Source: Sabethes cyaneus (taxonomy: Eukaryota > Arthropoda > Insecta > Diptera > Culicidae). From it: a DNA stretch of 64,000 nucleotides. The translations under genes and the position numbers were made by a program. Where the stretch lies: assembly GCF_943734655.1 (NCBI RefSeq), contig NC_071354.1, forward strand, positions 156,013,142 through 156,077,141, read 5' to 3'. Below the pieces are notes generated by a model. The model made no database searches. It saw only the letters and a program-made list of their open reading frames with translations, and was not told where the DNA came from. This document shows, piece after piece, positions 33,321 to 44,774 of this stretch; position 1 is the first letter of the stretch, and every line of letters starts with the position of its first letter.

Positions 33321-33827
33321 CGACGTAGGCTAGTGAAATCACCACATGTTAATGGCGGAGACTCTGTAAGCCACTTGGTTTTCCGGTTGTTCGAACGTAA
33401 GTACTCAGTGAGTCCACAATCGAACTGCCAGTAGCTGCGACTGCTTGTAACTCTGAGAGCTTCAGCTTCGTTAGTTGGTCGAATGTAGTTTTCTGTTCCG
33501 ACGCCCCGTACGAAATGGTTAGGTGTCAATGGCTATTGTCATCCCGGTTCAAAGGCGATTGGATGCGAATTGATCAGATCTTCTGCTTCTGCCAGTACTG
33601 TCAGGAGTACTTCATCCGTCATCGTTCGCCCAGCATCAAACACGGTCAACGCTGCCTTTACAAAACGTACTAATCTTTCTCACACTCTTCCCACGTAGGG
33701 TGCACTAGGTGGGTTAAAGTTCCAGCGTGTTCTGGAGTCGGTAAATGTGTCTTTGCACTCGTTTTTGATCCGCTTTACAATGTCTTTGCTAGCTGCTTGA
33801 AGGTTTGTGCCGCTGATTTTATCCACC
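33321..33827 (-). pseudogene. BEL/Pao LTR retrotransposon integrase C-terminal fragment
   Basis: The minus strand reads SGTNLQAASKDIVKRIKNEC, then RWNFNPPSAPYVGRV, a stop, ERLVRFVKAAL, EVLLTVLAEAEDLINSHPIA, then TPNHFVRG, and YWQFDCGLTEYLRSNNRKTKW. These match the BEL/Pao integrase order GTNF…W.F.PP.APH.GG.WER.VR.VK, E..LNSRPL, LTPNHF..G, and the downstream W..QF….YL….KW block. The GG.W part is damaged (VGR then stop) and there is another stop before LTPNHF. No LTRs or upstream gag-pol were found. Dead fragment. Confidence 0.85.
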
Positions 33828-33829
33828 TA

Positions 33830-34260
33830 TCATATCAATGTGCACGATAAAATTTAATGCGCACATGCTGCAAACGAACTAAGACTGCGCAAAATTTATT
33901 ATTTATTCTATGGGATATTTTATTATTGACGCTATAAACCAAATCGTTCAGAATGATCTGACGGTAAAACTTTAACTTTTCTGCTCACGGACATATTTTC
34001 AAGTTGACAAAGCTGGCGAACTGATTACCTTTTACCAGAGCGAAAGGCGAAAAGCTTTATTAAATTATGGCGGTGGCTGTCAAACAGCGAAAACTTAATT
34101 GGTTTTATTGCCGCTTTCAGCAGAGCGTGACTACTTGAGCTTATAACCTGATTCTTATAGAGGTTATGAAAACATTCTGAGGAGTGGGCCACTTGGTTAG
34201 AAAGCAGTTTTATAGCGGTCATTAGAAAGTTCTGGTGGAGCTCATAGTTTTATTAGCGGT
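33830..34260 (+). repeat. Dispersed repeat family A, partial copy
   Basis: 'atgtgcacgataaaatttaatgcgcacatgctgcaaac', 'gctataaaccaaatcg' and 'cagcagagcgtga' recur in the copies at 39900-41360 and 57000-58310. This copy has only the 3' third of the family. Confidence 0.75.
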
Positions 34261-34681
34261 TTTATTAAATTGGTCATGGAAACCACTATTGGAACGTAAT
34301 AAAACTTGGAATTGTTACTTTGGAATGGACTAAAGAGAAATGGGAGAAAAAGACGAAATCTGGAAACGGAAATGGGGAGAATGGGCAAACGGGGAAAAAA
34401 GTACTGAAATAAAAGCAGTGAAAAACGTGAGGAAAAACAGGACTGAAAATTTAAAAAAATGAGACAGAAAACGAACAAAAACGAAAGAATAAAAAACGAA
34501 ACACGGGACAGAAAAAAGTAAATCTAAAGTAAGTAAATCTTTCTAAGACTTCGCCCTTCTTTATCGATAGACTTCACAGCCGGCTATTAGAGTACAGGAC
34601 AGTTACAGGGCTAGTGCAACAATCCTACTGACTCTATATAGCATCAATTGGGTCTATTATAATTTCAGGTGATACTTCGTA

Positions 34682-35660
34682 GGGGAATTGTGTATAACGT
34701 GCCCCCCCCCCCCCTGGCAAATGTGCCCCCCTTCGTTTTTCCCTAAACAAGCGAAATTAAAATGAAAACCCCCAGAAACCATAGTATTTGATGGAAATAG
34801 CCTACTATGCAAGTATGACTGTTGTCACATGCTGTAAAAACAAAACAAAAATAAATTTGTTTTTGAGTAGCTTCCGATGTAACTTTTGGCGTCGTTTCCA
34901 TAAGCTATTTTCTAGTCAAAATCTGTAAATAACCGGTTGTGGCAATTCGATTGCGTGAAGTGAACTTCAAAAAGACATCTCTGTCACAAATAACGGTATG
35001 GAACGCTTGATTTGCTTTGACATTTAATATCTTTTCAAATAAGTAAAAGCAGGCCAATATGCCCCACTTGCGGTGGTGCAATTTGCCCCCCTTGCAAATG
35101 TGGCTATTAACATAGGTAAACAGATCTAAGTTGAAGTCAATTGCCATTATTAAATTGAATTAGTATTGTAGAGTAACCGTGGTGGGAATAATTTATTACC
35201 AACGTCCAAATTTCAGGTAATTCAACTACGCGGTGCAAAATGCCACAGTTACAGTATAATGTGCCCCATGCAGAAAAGAAAAAGTGCACCAGAAGGCCGA
35301 AATTTTATTTTACATTTTTTTTACATAACAGTATGATATTTTGAAAACAACGGAAATAGTTTTACTCTCTTCAAAATAGAGTTGGTCTGTCACTGGTAGA
35401 AATACTCAAATTACCGCATTGAACATATTATATTATAGGTGGGGCATTTTACCCCGCGCAAACGAGAAACACAATATTTAGGTGCTTTTATTGAATAATT
35501 CCTAGCATATTTATTCCACAATACTAAATTAAATAAACAATTGCAATTGGTTTTCAGCTCAAATACCAACATATACACGTAGTTGTAACGTTAATTTGGG
35601 GAAGCATAACAGAGATATATCGATTTATTCTTAGGGGGGGCACATTATACACATTTCCCC
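34682..35660. mobile_element. 979-bp TIR element with poly-C ends, TA target duplication
   Basis: The ends GGGGAATTGTGTATAACGTG+C-run and, inverted, GGGGAAATGTGTATAATGTG+C-run pair over about 30 bp; TA flanks at 34680-34681 and 35661-35662. Internal phrases such as 'atgccccactt' and 'tgtgccccatg' recur. No transposase is recognised; the 80-codon minus ORF at 34905-35147 has no known motif. A mariner-type non-autonomous element is the likely class, from the TA duplication. Confidence 0.8.
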
Positions 35661-35989
35661 TAATCTAATTTCGTGTCCATGTACGGTTGAAATTAAACTT
35701 CTTAGACCAATCTCATGTATCAGTATTGACCTTGAAATGGGGTCATACATATATATTAATATTTTTTTGAAACGGTGCGGATGGAAGGTCCTTCCAGCAT
35801 TGGACAAAAGGTAGGAGTTAAAACGACTACTTGTTAAGAGTTCCTACCAATACCCCCCCCCCCACTCTTCACCTTTCCGCTCTTTCCGCTCCTTCTCCAA
35901 AAAAATTTTCATTTCTTTCCCATACCGTCCCTTCATCAATTGTAGAACCACCGTTTAAAAAAAAATATCAATTAAACTTCTTGTTTAAA

Positions 35990-36520
35990 TTAGTCCAATT
36001 TCAAAACTAATTTGAATTCCAATTTTAGGTTCAATTTCAAGTCAATTTTAAGCTTTGATTTAAAACTTAAATTTTAAGAACAATTTAAATTTCAATTTCA
36101 AGTCAAATTCAAAAGGAATTCTTAATCTAATTTCAGGTCTATTCATGTCCAATTTCAAGTCCAATTTCGATTCAAATTTTAAGTTAAATTTTGAGCCTAA
36201 CTTCAAATTCAATTGCAAGTCTAATTTAATTCCAATTTCAAATACAATTTCAAATAAAAACTTCAAGTTTTGTTCTAAATCGATTTCGTGTTTAATTCCA
36301 AGTAATATTTTCAGTCCAAACTATTCTAAATTTATGTCCGATTTCAAGTCCAATTTTAAAATCAAGTTCTATTTTAGGCCAAATTTCTAGTTCAGTATGA
36401 AATAAAGCTTTAAACTCAAATTAGTCCATATTTAAGTATAAAGTCCTATGTGAAGTTCGCTTTCAAGTCCAGATTCAGCTCTGTTTTATAGTTCATATTC
36501 AACTTCGATTTTAAATCCAA
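35990..36520 (+). repeat. Degenerate 12-bp minisatellite (AATTTCAAGTCC)
   Basis: More than 30 diverged units such as 'caatttcaagtc', 'caatttcgattc', and 'aaattttaagtt'. Because the unit is a multiple of 3 it keeps frames open, so the K/L/F-rich ORFs here (36060-36390) are by-products. Confidence 0.85.
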
Positions 36521-38940
36521 TTACACTCGAAAGTTCGAAGTTTTTGACCAAATCGGTTGGTATTTTAGTGACAAGTAATAACATATTCGTATTTTTACGA
36601 TTACTCCGTTTTTAAATAAATAAATTGTTAAATCATCCTAGTGGAACTTGACAAAGCGTTAAGACAAAATTATTAGGATGGCAAATGACGCTATACTTTA
36701 CGGTTTTGCGTTATATAACCGGCAAAACATTTAATCAAGACACACTAAAATAACAAAATCGAATTAAAACAACTGAAACAAGTTTAGCACCAAATTAAAA
36801 ATTAAGAAGATTGTGATATTACAGTGTAAACATTTTGCAGAGACGGCTTTACTTGCTGTAAATGATTGGTACCCCATCGGCCTTTAAAGTCTGAGCACGT
36901 CAGTGCCAGTAGCAAACAAAAAAGAGTGTTATTGCACCATTTACAACAGTACATTGGATGCTGTCAGCAAATGAAAGATATTTATTCTGAGAATGCCCTC
37001 CCTTTTTTGCCAATGCTGCCCTGCTCAGAAGCCACGTGCCTTGGGGGCTTTGATTTGAATCCGTGGTCATATTTGCATTTCGGAATATTTTTTTTTGTTT
37101 GCCGACGCGATACGCGCCGCTTTCGTTTTCTGAATTGCGTACGATACCGCCGTCGGTGATTTTTTTTTTCAAATAAAATATTGACAGTATCCCCTGTCGA
37201 TGCGGGTGGGAAATGTCAACAAGCTAGGAAAACAGTGTGCCAGGATGACAGCGGGATTTCTTAACTTGTGCGGTGAATTGTTTGCGAATACTGTTAAGTT
37301 GAATGTTCTTTTTGCACTAGGCTTGCACGTGACACTGCGAATTGTAGGTCAGCAATGATTGTTTTGGATTTGTGTCACAGCTATTAGAATCTGGTACGTT
37401 GACGTGAAGATAGTCCATGGGGCTTATGAAATGTTTACAGACAAAGCTGCGTCGAGTAGAATACTCGACTCGAGATAAATGGCATTTTTATCATTCTGAA
37501 TAGAGTATTCGTGTCACACTTTTTAACTTACTAGCATAATAAAGTATCATTCTTAACATTGTTTTAGTAAAACATTTGGTTTAGAGATCTTGGTAATGCT
37601 CTGACCTGGAATAAGCAGCAATAGCTAAACTACATTCGCAATGTTGCGAAGCAATAATAACTGTAATACTCTGACCTTGTTCAGTCATAACGTTTAGAGA
37701 CCCAACACTCACTGCTTGATAACACATTGCTGCAATGTAAATAATTATTCTAACTGCCGCGATTCGCTATAGATGCTGGATTGGCTTCGGTTCAAAAAGT
37801 TGACAGTCATTACGGTGATTACAGATTGTTACTTTCCGCTGCGCTCGCTGCTCTGTCGAGCAATCGTAGCGCACGTGCTGCGGGTGGAAAGCAAAATGCG
37901 TGTGGGTGGAGGAAAACAACCCAACCAACCAACGATGTTCGCTGTGCCGTGTGCGAAAATGACTCTATTTAAGCGCCAGCAAAGGAAGTCGAGTGTGACA
38001 ACCGGTGATGAAGGGTTTCGACACTACGCGATGCCAGAATGGTTGACAATTTCTATTTCCGTCGTTTTCATGGAAATTTTGGGCGGTGAGAAAAATTACC
38101 CTTGTTGCTTGTTTCGTTCGAATGGTAGTGAAGATATAATTTGTTTGGTATTTTTTTCGGTGAATAAATATATTTTTAAACATCATTGCACTTCAGGAAA
38201 TATTTGTTTTCAAAACAAACAATGTAAAAAGAGTGAAGCAAATGAATATATATGAGCAGTTGTCCGTAAATATTCAAGCTAAGTACACTGTGTACAAATA
38301 GTATCCCTGTAAATGCTTGTAAAAATAGTCGGTGATTTATTTTACTCAACTCTTTCGTAGTAATGAGCTCTGTTTTTATTTGTTTGAATAGAATCGGAAG
38401 ACTGAAAATAGTTGAGAGCAATACAAATGTATCGCCGTTTGTTAAAATCAATTTCAATACACTCTGCTCAAGTATTAATCCAGATATTACCTTATGCAAG
38501 TTTAACAAGGAATATAAAATAATTTGCTACGTAGAACCAAAAACCTGGGGTTTTTGCCCGCAGCTACCATATCATAAACTTTCTTGCAAATTTATCGACA
38601 AAAACGAACTTGAACTTGCTAGGGACGTAACCTAGACCTGTGGTTTTATAGAACTTTTGTTCGGGAAGTTGCCCATAATCCATCTTCGTCGTCCATAAGG
38701 ATGCATCCTTCGTGCTCCGTAAGAACCTCACTGTATAACTTTCGGGAACGTCTTTTGGCCACTAAATACTATTCTAGTGTCTCGTTTGATTGCTTACTAC
38801 CCAAAAAGATCGAAATCCTTCTCGCGGACGATTCCCGGCATTGAATTTTTTGACAATATCATAATCCGACAGCCTTGGGTTTCCTCTTGTCGTTCCCAAC
38901 ACCATTAAAGGTAGCTTCCGATCCTTAGTTCCACTACGAC
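36521..38940. other. Unassigned DNA with several non-significant ORFs
   Basis: The 160-codon frame 37773-38255 and the 110-codon minus frame 38176-38508 overlap each other, lack any motif I know and use AT-rich codons. 37780-37990 is more GC-rich than its surroundings. No convincing gene. Confidence 0.4.
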
Positions 38941-38949
38941 ATTTTTTAT

Positions 38950-39740
38950 GATCTTGCCGATCGATAGATGGAAGGTAATATTTGTCCCGTCTGGGCGATC
39001 GGCTGCACTGACGTAGTTATCGCAGTATTACGCTGATCTACGCCGTTCTCCCAGATCTTGTCATGTCGTCTATCCCTTATAGCAAATGAATTCTTAGGGC
39101 AGTATCAGGTGGGCTTTAAGGGAGCCCGTGTTACTACAATGAAATTCTCACTCACCGATAAATCCATTAGAAATGCCGGGATTACAACGTACCCACGCAT
39201 CATATTTATGGATATCAAGGCAGCATACGATACAGTCGAGCACGAACAGCTATGGCGCATGAGAACGGTTTTCCGGACAAACTGACGAGGCTGATCAAAG
39301 CTTCCCTGGAACGAGTGATGTGCTACGGGCGTGTTTCGGGGTCATTTTCGAGTCCCTTTGAACTACGACTGAAAACGGAGTGTTAAAATGACTGCGTCGT
39401 AGACCAACTACAACGAAAATTGAAGCTCAAAGGAAACGAATGTGCGCCCCCCACAGGCGATGAACTAGGGTAGATGAGTTCGAATATTTGGGATTGCTGA
39501 TGATCCTTTATAGATCAGTATATGGATTAGAAGCCGGAAAGGTCACTCACTGAGGACATACTGTATATGGCCTTAACGTGTTCGAGCTGGTTCGACGGTG
39601 CTTCGGATGATATTTAACAGAGTACAAACTTAGAGCTTGGAGAGATTCTCATCGTACATTTGGCGAAAGTCGGAAGGCTTCAGTGGGCTAGACTTGGAGT
39701 AAGGATGCTGGACGACAGTGCTGCGAAAATGGTTCCAATT
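38950..39740 (+). pseudogene. RTE-like reverse transcriptase fragment
   Basis: LSLIANEFLGQYQVGFKGAR, then IIFMDIKAAYDTVEHEQLW (motif A), then shifted frames with VDEFEYLGLL and traces of the FERKV…GG block up to about 39710. It belongs to the same family as 7590-9562 and 24657-25938 but is more decayed; motifs B and C are lost. Confidence 0.75.
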
Positions 39741-39899
39741 TTGCAGAATAATTTTTTTCTGTATCTTTATTCAGCAAAATTGTAGATAATAACTAGTACT
39801 ATAAATGTCCCATATATAATTTTGTCAAATGAGGCGGTACTGTCAAATGAATCAAAATTAAGTCAAAGTGATCGGCCTGCTTGAATGATATGAATGTTT

Positions 39900-41360
39900 C
39901 TGTGCGGTATGGATTATTACCTCTGGTTTTATCATGGTATTACGTAATGCCAAGTTGACACGAATCAAAATACACTTATAACTAGCTATAACTTTTTATA
40001 AAGTAAATTTATCATGGTTGCTTATATTACCATGATAAAATTGGTTGCCTGCGACACATCTTTTATGAACTTACTATAAGTGGGGCGTAGCAATACAATA
40101 AGGGGCACTTATCGAAGTTGATCTTACTGCGCTTGCTTGTCAAACCGCAATAAAACTATTAGTTTTATGCTGATATTAATATCGTAACACCCTGACTAAA
40201 CAAATTTATTGATTTGTTGAAGAATATTAGAGTTCAACACCGAAATAATGATTTTATGCGAGGCCATATTGCCGTTTTCAAGCAATTGTTTGTTCGCCAA
40301 ACATCAAAGCAAACCAATGTAGCGAATCGAGCGAGAAGTCAACCATGCATAGGCCTACTCAGACGCGAAACACAGCTGCTGTGTGCAGACATTCTGTTAC
40401 CCACACACTCGCGCACGCACGTGCTCACATCGTTTTTTGCATAGCTTATTCGCGAGTCAAAAAACTCGTGGAGAATCAGCTGCCCGTAAGGCAGGTGGCG
40501 CACTAGGATACAAATTTTGCATTACTTTTTCTTTTCTTCTTCATCTTCGCCCTCGATTTTGCTCACGGACGGGAGTGCGAGCCGTCGCGAGTAATCGGTA
40601 TCAGAAGATCGGGCTGCAATGACGAACGACGAGTGACGACTGTAGCTGTTAGCTAAACACACACTCGCAAAAACACGTTGCAGTGAATGAAGAAATAAGA
40701 GCGGGAGCTTTATAGAGATGCTTATGCTGGCGTGAATGAATACGCCTGTCTAACAAAATTAGACCACACGAGGCTTCGCAATACTGAAGCAAACTGTGAA
40801 TTGCAGAAAGGAAGTTATCATTGATCGGTTTTCATGTAAGAATGCAATTAGAATAAGTTTGATAGAAACTAAGATTGCTAATCAAATATAATTATTCGGT
40901 TTAAACAACTGGAGTTAAGAAATTGCAAAATGTTGATGGCGCGTTAATTTTAGCCACTTATTATTCCAATATGCACGATAAAATTTAATGCGCATAAGCT
41001 GCACAATTACCGAAACGAATTTTATTATGGTCGCTATAAACCAAATCGATGAGGATGACTTGACAGTAAAACTTTACCTTTTCTGTTCACGGTTATATAT
41101 TTTCAAATTAACACAGCAGTTAGTTTTTTACACAGCAAGCTTTATACTTTACAGTTTTGTCAAACAAAACGAAAAGCTTCAACAGATTATAGCAGTTTCC
41201 GTCAAGCAGCGAAAAACATCATCGGTTTTATTGCTGCTTTCAGCAGAGCGTAATAAACCTACTTGAGCTTATGGCCCAACTCTTCAAAAGGTTAAAAAAC
41301 CGGAAGAATGGGCCTCTTTGTCGAAAGAAAGTTTTATAGCGGTCATTAGAAGGTTCTAGT
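39900..41360 (+). repeat. Dispersed repeat family A, long copy
   Basis: Collinear with 57000-58310: 'cacttata.ctagctata', 'caatacaata', 'gtcaaaccgcaataaa', 'gcgaggcc.tattgccg', 'tgcacgataaaatttaatgcgca', 'gctataaaccaaatcg'. About 480 bp at 40310-40790 are absent from the other copy and may be an insertion. No coding recognised. Confidence 0.75.
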
Positions 41361-41509
41361 GGAGCTTATTCGTCCGATTCGTTGACCATCACCGTTGGCT
41401 TGAGAAGCTTTTGGCTGCTTGGAAGAACACAACGTGAAACAGAGCAAGTCTCAACTTAAACTTTGTAAGACTTCTCTTAATTTTGTAATATTGTCTTGTA
41501 TTGGGGTTG

Positions 41510-41700
41510 GTATCGAATGGCCGAAACACAAATGACCGAATAATAGTCGAAATCCAAATGGCCGAATTTCAACAACTGTCACAGAGGGCCGAAATTATAT
41601 TTGATCAAATCTCGAAAGCCCGAACCCCTGTTTAGGCAAATTACAAAAGGCCGAACTCTTATTTGGCTGCGTCTCGAAAGGCTTAACATTAAAAGAAGAA
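41510..41700 (+). repeat. GGCCGAA-rich repeat, left of an inverted pair
   Basis: Words of the type 'aaatggccgaa' and 'aaatgaccgaa' repeat about eight times. The region 44620-44760 carries the complementary words ('attcggtcatttgtgtttcg') in reverse. The pair encloses 2.9 kb of nested elements. Confidence 0.65.
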
Positions 41701-41796
41701 TTTTTTTTCAATAACGAAAATATGAATAGGAGAGCAGTTAACAAATAACTTTAGGCCATTACAAATATTTTATAAAGTTTTTGTCCTTCCGGTGTT

Positions 41797-43436
41797 ATTG
41801 ATATTTATTTACTTCATAGTTATTTCATCTGGCCTTCACAGGCCTCAATGAAATTTGGGGGGTGGGGAAAAGCCCACCTGAGGTCGACCCTCAGGTGCGC
41901 GTAAAAACCCCACCATCTTTTGACACCGTTACAAAAGTTTTACAATTACAAAACTATCTTACGATCTATATACATTTATACTAGCTTATATAAAAAATCT
42001 CTTTACCACTAATACAAATTTAACTCAAAAACACATTACAACAATCGCTTAAGTCGATTCTTAAAAGTAACACTGGGTAAATTAAAGTCAAATAGTTCAA
42101 ACGCGTTGTTAAAGACGTCATACATCGCCCTAACGGGTTCGTTCTGGCCATAATCGGTTCGGTGAAATGCAAGGCGTAGAAAATTTCGTATTCTTAGTGT
42201 TCTGGAAGGCACATTTATATTGATTTGTGAAAGTATATGTGGAGCATCTATTTCACCAACTAAAAGTTTTCCTACGAAAACAGCTTTGGCGATATTTCGC
42301 CTTTTTTCAAGTGTGTCAATTCCCAATAGTCGACAACGGTCAACATAGGTTGGCAGATGGTTAGGATCACGCCACGGAAGAAACCTGAGAGCGTAACGTA
42401 GAAACCTAGCTTGTACTGCTTCAATGCGGTTGGTCCAAATTTCAATATACGGACTCCAAATTACAGCTGATGTCTCCAAAGTGGAGCGGACTACTGAAAA
42501 GTACAACGACCGTAAGCAAAACGGATCTGTGAACTCTCTGGCAATCCTCATTATGAAGCCAAGGTTTCTGTTAGCGTTTGCTATGACGTATGAATAGTGA
42601 TGCCTAAAGGAGAGTTGTGAGTCTAGTAATACGCCTAAGTCTTTAATTACTGATACTCTTTCCAGTATTTCTCCAGATGCGGTGTAGTTCCATAATAATG
42701 GGTTTTTCTTACGTGTGAAAGTAATTACAGAACATTTTGATATACTAAGAGTCAGTGAATTGTGCAAGCACCAGTTACAAAAAGAGTCCAAGAGCCGTTG
42801 CAGCTTAATGCAGTCCATTACAGTTCGTATGACGAAGAATAATTTCAGATCGTCAGCATAGATGAGTTTACAGTTTGGCGGGATTATGAAGCAGACGTCA
42901 TTGAAAAATACGGAAAATAATAGTGGTCCCAGGTTGCTTCCTTGAGGAACACCTGACAAGCTAAGGAAGCAGTTAGACTCAATGTTTCCTAATTTAACAC
43001 AGAGTGAACGACCAACTAGGTATGACTTAAGCCATTCAGTAAAATGTATTGTGGCTCCGAGACGTTCGATTTTTGCTAATAGGATAGAGTGATCGACGCG
43101 GTCAAACGCTGCTTTTAGGTCGGTATAGATAGTGTCCACTTGCACGCCTTTTTCCATATTTCGAATGCAGTTTGACGTAAACTGAAGTAAGTTTGTCGTT
43201 GTTGATCTACCAGGGTAAAAACCATGCTGATCCGTGGAGATATAAGGCTTGAATTCACGTAGTAGGACATTCCCAACTAAAATCTCAAATAGTTTCGATC
43301 CGGCGGAGAGGGAAGTTATTCCTCGATAATTAATTATATCGTTTTTGTTTCCTTTTTTAAATACAGGAAACATAACGGATTTTTTCCAACACTCAGGAAA
43401 TATGCATATGCGCAAATATGCGGTGTTGGGCAACTA
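41797..43436 (-). mobile_element. Jockey/CR1-type non-LTR element, 5'-truncated
   Basis: It contains the RT ORF (42036-43433) and a 3' UTR of about 240 bp with a hairpin (GGCCTGTGAAGGCC) and an end of TGAAATAACTATGAAGTAAA type. The sequence before its end (…ttccggtgtt at 41793) continues a repeat also found at 46051-46095. Truncation after codon 1 of the surviving ORF fits incomplete target-primed reverse transcription. Confidence 0.8.
42036..43433 (-). CDS. Reverse transcriptase ORF of Jockey/CR1-type element (partial, 465 codons)
   Basis: A non-LTR RT that would copy the element's RNA at a nicked target. The frame is uninterrupted for 465 codons and keeps all core motifs: FPVFKKGNKNDIINYRGIT (22-40), DQHGFYPGRSTTTNLL (68-83), YTDLKAAFDRVDH (103-115, first Asp), LSGVPQGSNLGPLLF (159-173), KLIYADDLKLFF (189-200, catalytic YADD), then LGVLLDSQLSFRHH and the thumb. 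The C-terminal part continues to …FKNRLKRLL. The start is arbitrary: the endonuclease domain and ORF1 are missing because of 5' truncation, so it cannot move alone. The absence of stops suggests a young insertion. Clade choice between Jockey and CR1 is uncertain. Confidence 0.85.
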   Translation of the reverse strand: MPNTAYLRICIFPECWKKSVMFPVFKKGNKNDIINYRGITSLSAGSKLFEILVGNVLLREFKPYISTDQHGFYPGRSTTTNLLQFTSNCIRNMEKGVQVDTIYTDLKAAFDRVDHSILLAKIERLGATIHFTEWLKSYLVGRSLCVKLGNIESNCFLSLSGVPQGSNLGPLLFSVFFNDVCFIIPPNCKLIYADDLKLFFVIRTVMDCIKLQRLLDSFCNWCLHNSLTLSISKCSVITFTRKKNPLLWNYTASGEILERVSVIKDLGVLLDSQLSFRHHYSYVIANANRNLGFIMRIAREFTDPFCLRSLYFSVVRSTLETSAVIWSPYIEIWTNRIEAVQARFLRYALRFLPWRDPNHLPTYVDRCRLLGIDTLEKRRNIAKAVFVGKLLVGEIDAPHILSQININVPSRTLRIRNFLRLAFHRTDYGQNEPVRAMYDVFNNAFELFDFNLPSVTFKNRLKRLL

Positions 43437-43439
43437 AAA

Positions 43440-43855
43440 GCCCCTCCCCCTTTAGCTGCCAAACACCGGAAAAAACAGAGATTTTTTTAATCGAGTAAAA
43501 ATATATGCATTTTATAGGCATTTTTACTTAAAGTTTAAAAGCGAAAACCAAATCTATAGTTACTTTTCATATAGTTATACGTTATTGCAAAAACTTTCGA
43601 AAAGAAAGACAAAATCGAAAGAAAAAATTTTTCCCGATTTTCGGAACACCCATTGTTCAAATTTCCATTTTTGTTTCGTGCTAGAAGCGTTAATACTCTC
43701 GTCCACTTATTTTGCGAGTTCTTTGGGCTGTAGAGGCCACAAACAATTGATATTATAAAAAAATTAACTAAGATCCCACAGATTAGTTTTTACCCCACGA
43801 TTTTTCAAGCCAATTTCAGAGGGGGAAGGGGGGACAAAAACATTAAATACAATTA
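43440..43855 (+). repeat. 410-bp dispersed repeat, copy 1
   Basis: Begins near 'aacaccgga' and runs through 'tttaatcgag', 'gattttcgga', 'tttcgtgctagaagcgttaa', 'ggctgtag', 'caattgat', 'gatttttcaagccaatttc'. Copies 2 and 3 are at 46095-46500 and 48560-48805. Confidence 0.8.
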
Positions 43856-43919
43856 CAATTGCAATGACCTTATTCGAACAGAAAATAAATTAAGCAACAC
43901 ATTTTTTTGTACAAAACAG

Positions 43920-44292
43920 CCCAACTAGCACCAACTCGTATATCAATGTACGAAAACTATCGTAAATATCTCCTAACAAACTCGAAATCGTAACTAAAGC
44001 TGGATAAAGTGGGATCAAGTTGATTTTCTGTCGTATATAATGATAATGACTGGCATACATACGATTTTCAGCACAAAATCGTAGAGTAGTACTGACTCGC
44101 GCTTAATCGGATATTATCGTATATAAATACTTATATAGTCGTAATGCTCAAAATTATTCGTAATCACGTATATCGCCTCCAAAATAGTACGGATATGCCA
44201 ATTTTGCGCATGAAATACGATTTATTTAGCATGTATATCTGTACGTAATGCTGATTTTTACCTTTTTTATACATATGAAAATGCTAGCTGGG
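43920..44292 (+). mobile_element. 373-bp MITE with CCCARCTAGCA ends
   Basis: Ends CCCAACTAGCA and TGCTAGCTGGG are inverted matches. It is the complete reference for the copy split by Helitron 1 (9689-9706 plus 19078-19438), in the opposite orientation. 'tacgata' words recur inside. No clear target duplication. Confidence 0.75.
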
Positions 44293-44441
44293 AAAAAACA
44301 TGTTTCAAGTACGCTTTTTTCAAATTTAACAACTGCGTTAGCAAAATTTACACATCTTCGCGAATCTGGAAAGTTCCTCTGAAGAACCCTTATAACATAC
44401 GAGACCTGGCACGGTAACAATAACAAATATTTTCTAGAAAT

Positions 44442-44525
44442 GCAGGACGAGACGGCACCAGATCGCGGGTGTTCGCCAATGACTCGCCATCGGAAGCGCC
44501 GGTCATTGCGCGCTTCTATTTGGGC
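44442..44525 (+). mobile_element. Helitron internal fragment
   Basis: 'aggacgagacgg', 'cgcgggtgtt', 'tcgccatcggaagcgccg' match 18917-18970 within Helitron 1. Too short to show ends. Confidence 0.6.
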
Positions 44526-44619
44526 GCATGCATTTTCCTAGGTTTACTGAGTAGGAATTATCTCTTAGTTGAGTCAAAACGAGCGGTTGTGAGTAAAGAC
44601 AGCATATATCCAGCATTTG

Positions 44620-44760
44620 TGCAAGTTGAGGGCCGTGAATATTTTCGGCTGAAAAGGCTTTATTCAGCCATTTGTAATTTGGTCATTAGATCTATTGTCC
44701 CATTTGTTAATTCGGTCATTTGTGTTTCGATCATTTGTGATTCGGATTCGGCAATGAAGT
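44620..44760 (-). repeat. GGCCGAA-rich repeat, right of the inverted pair
   Basis: Reverse-strand counterpart of 41510-41700 (see there). Confidence 0.6.
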
Positions 44761-44774
44761 TTGTTGAATAAATG

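Noticed and set aside
36060..36390. K/L/F-rich ORFs of 68 and 81 codons
   Set aside because: By-product of a 12-bp minisatellite whose period keeps frames open on both strands.
37773..38255. 160-codon ORF as a gene
   Set aside because: No motif, overlapping minus ORFs, no splice or promoter support.
40440..40560. Possible histone H3-like stretch (KTRGESAARKAGG)
   Set aside because: Similarity is only to basic tail composition; no H3 core motifs follow.
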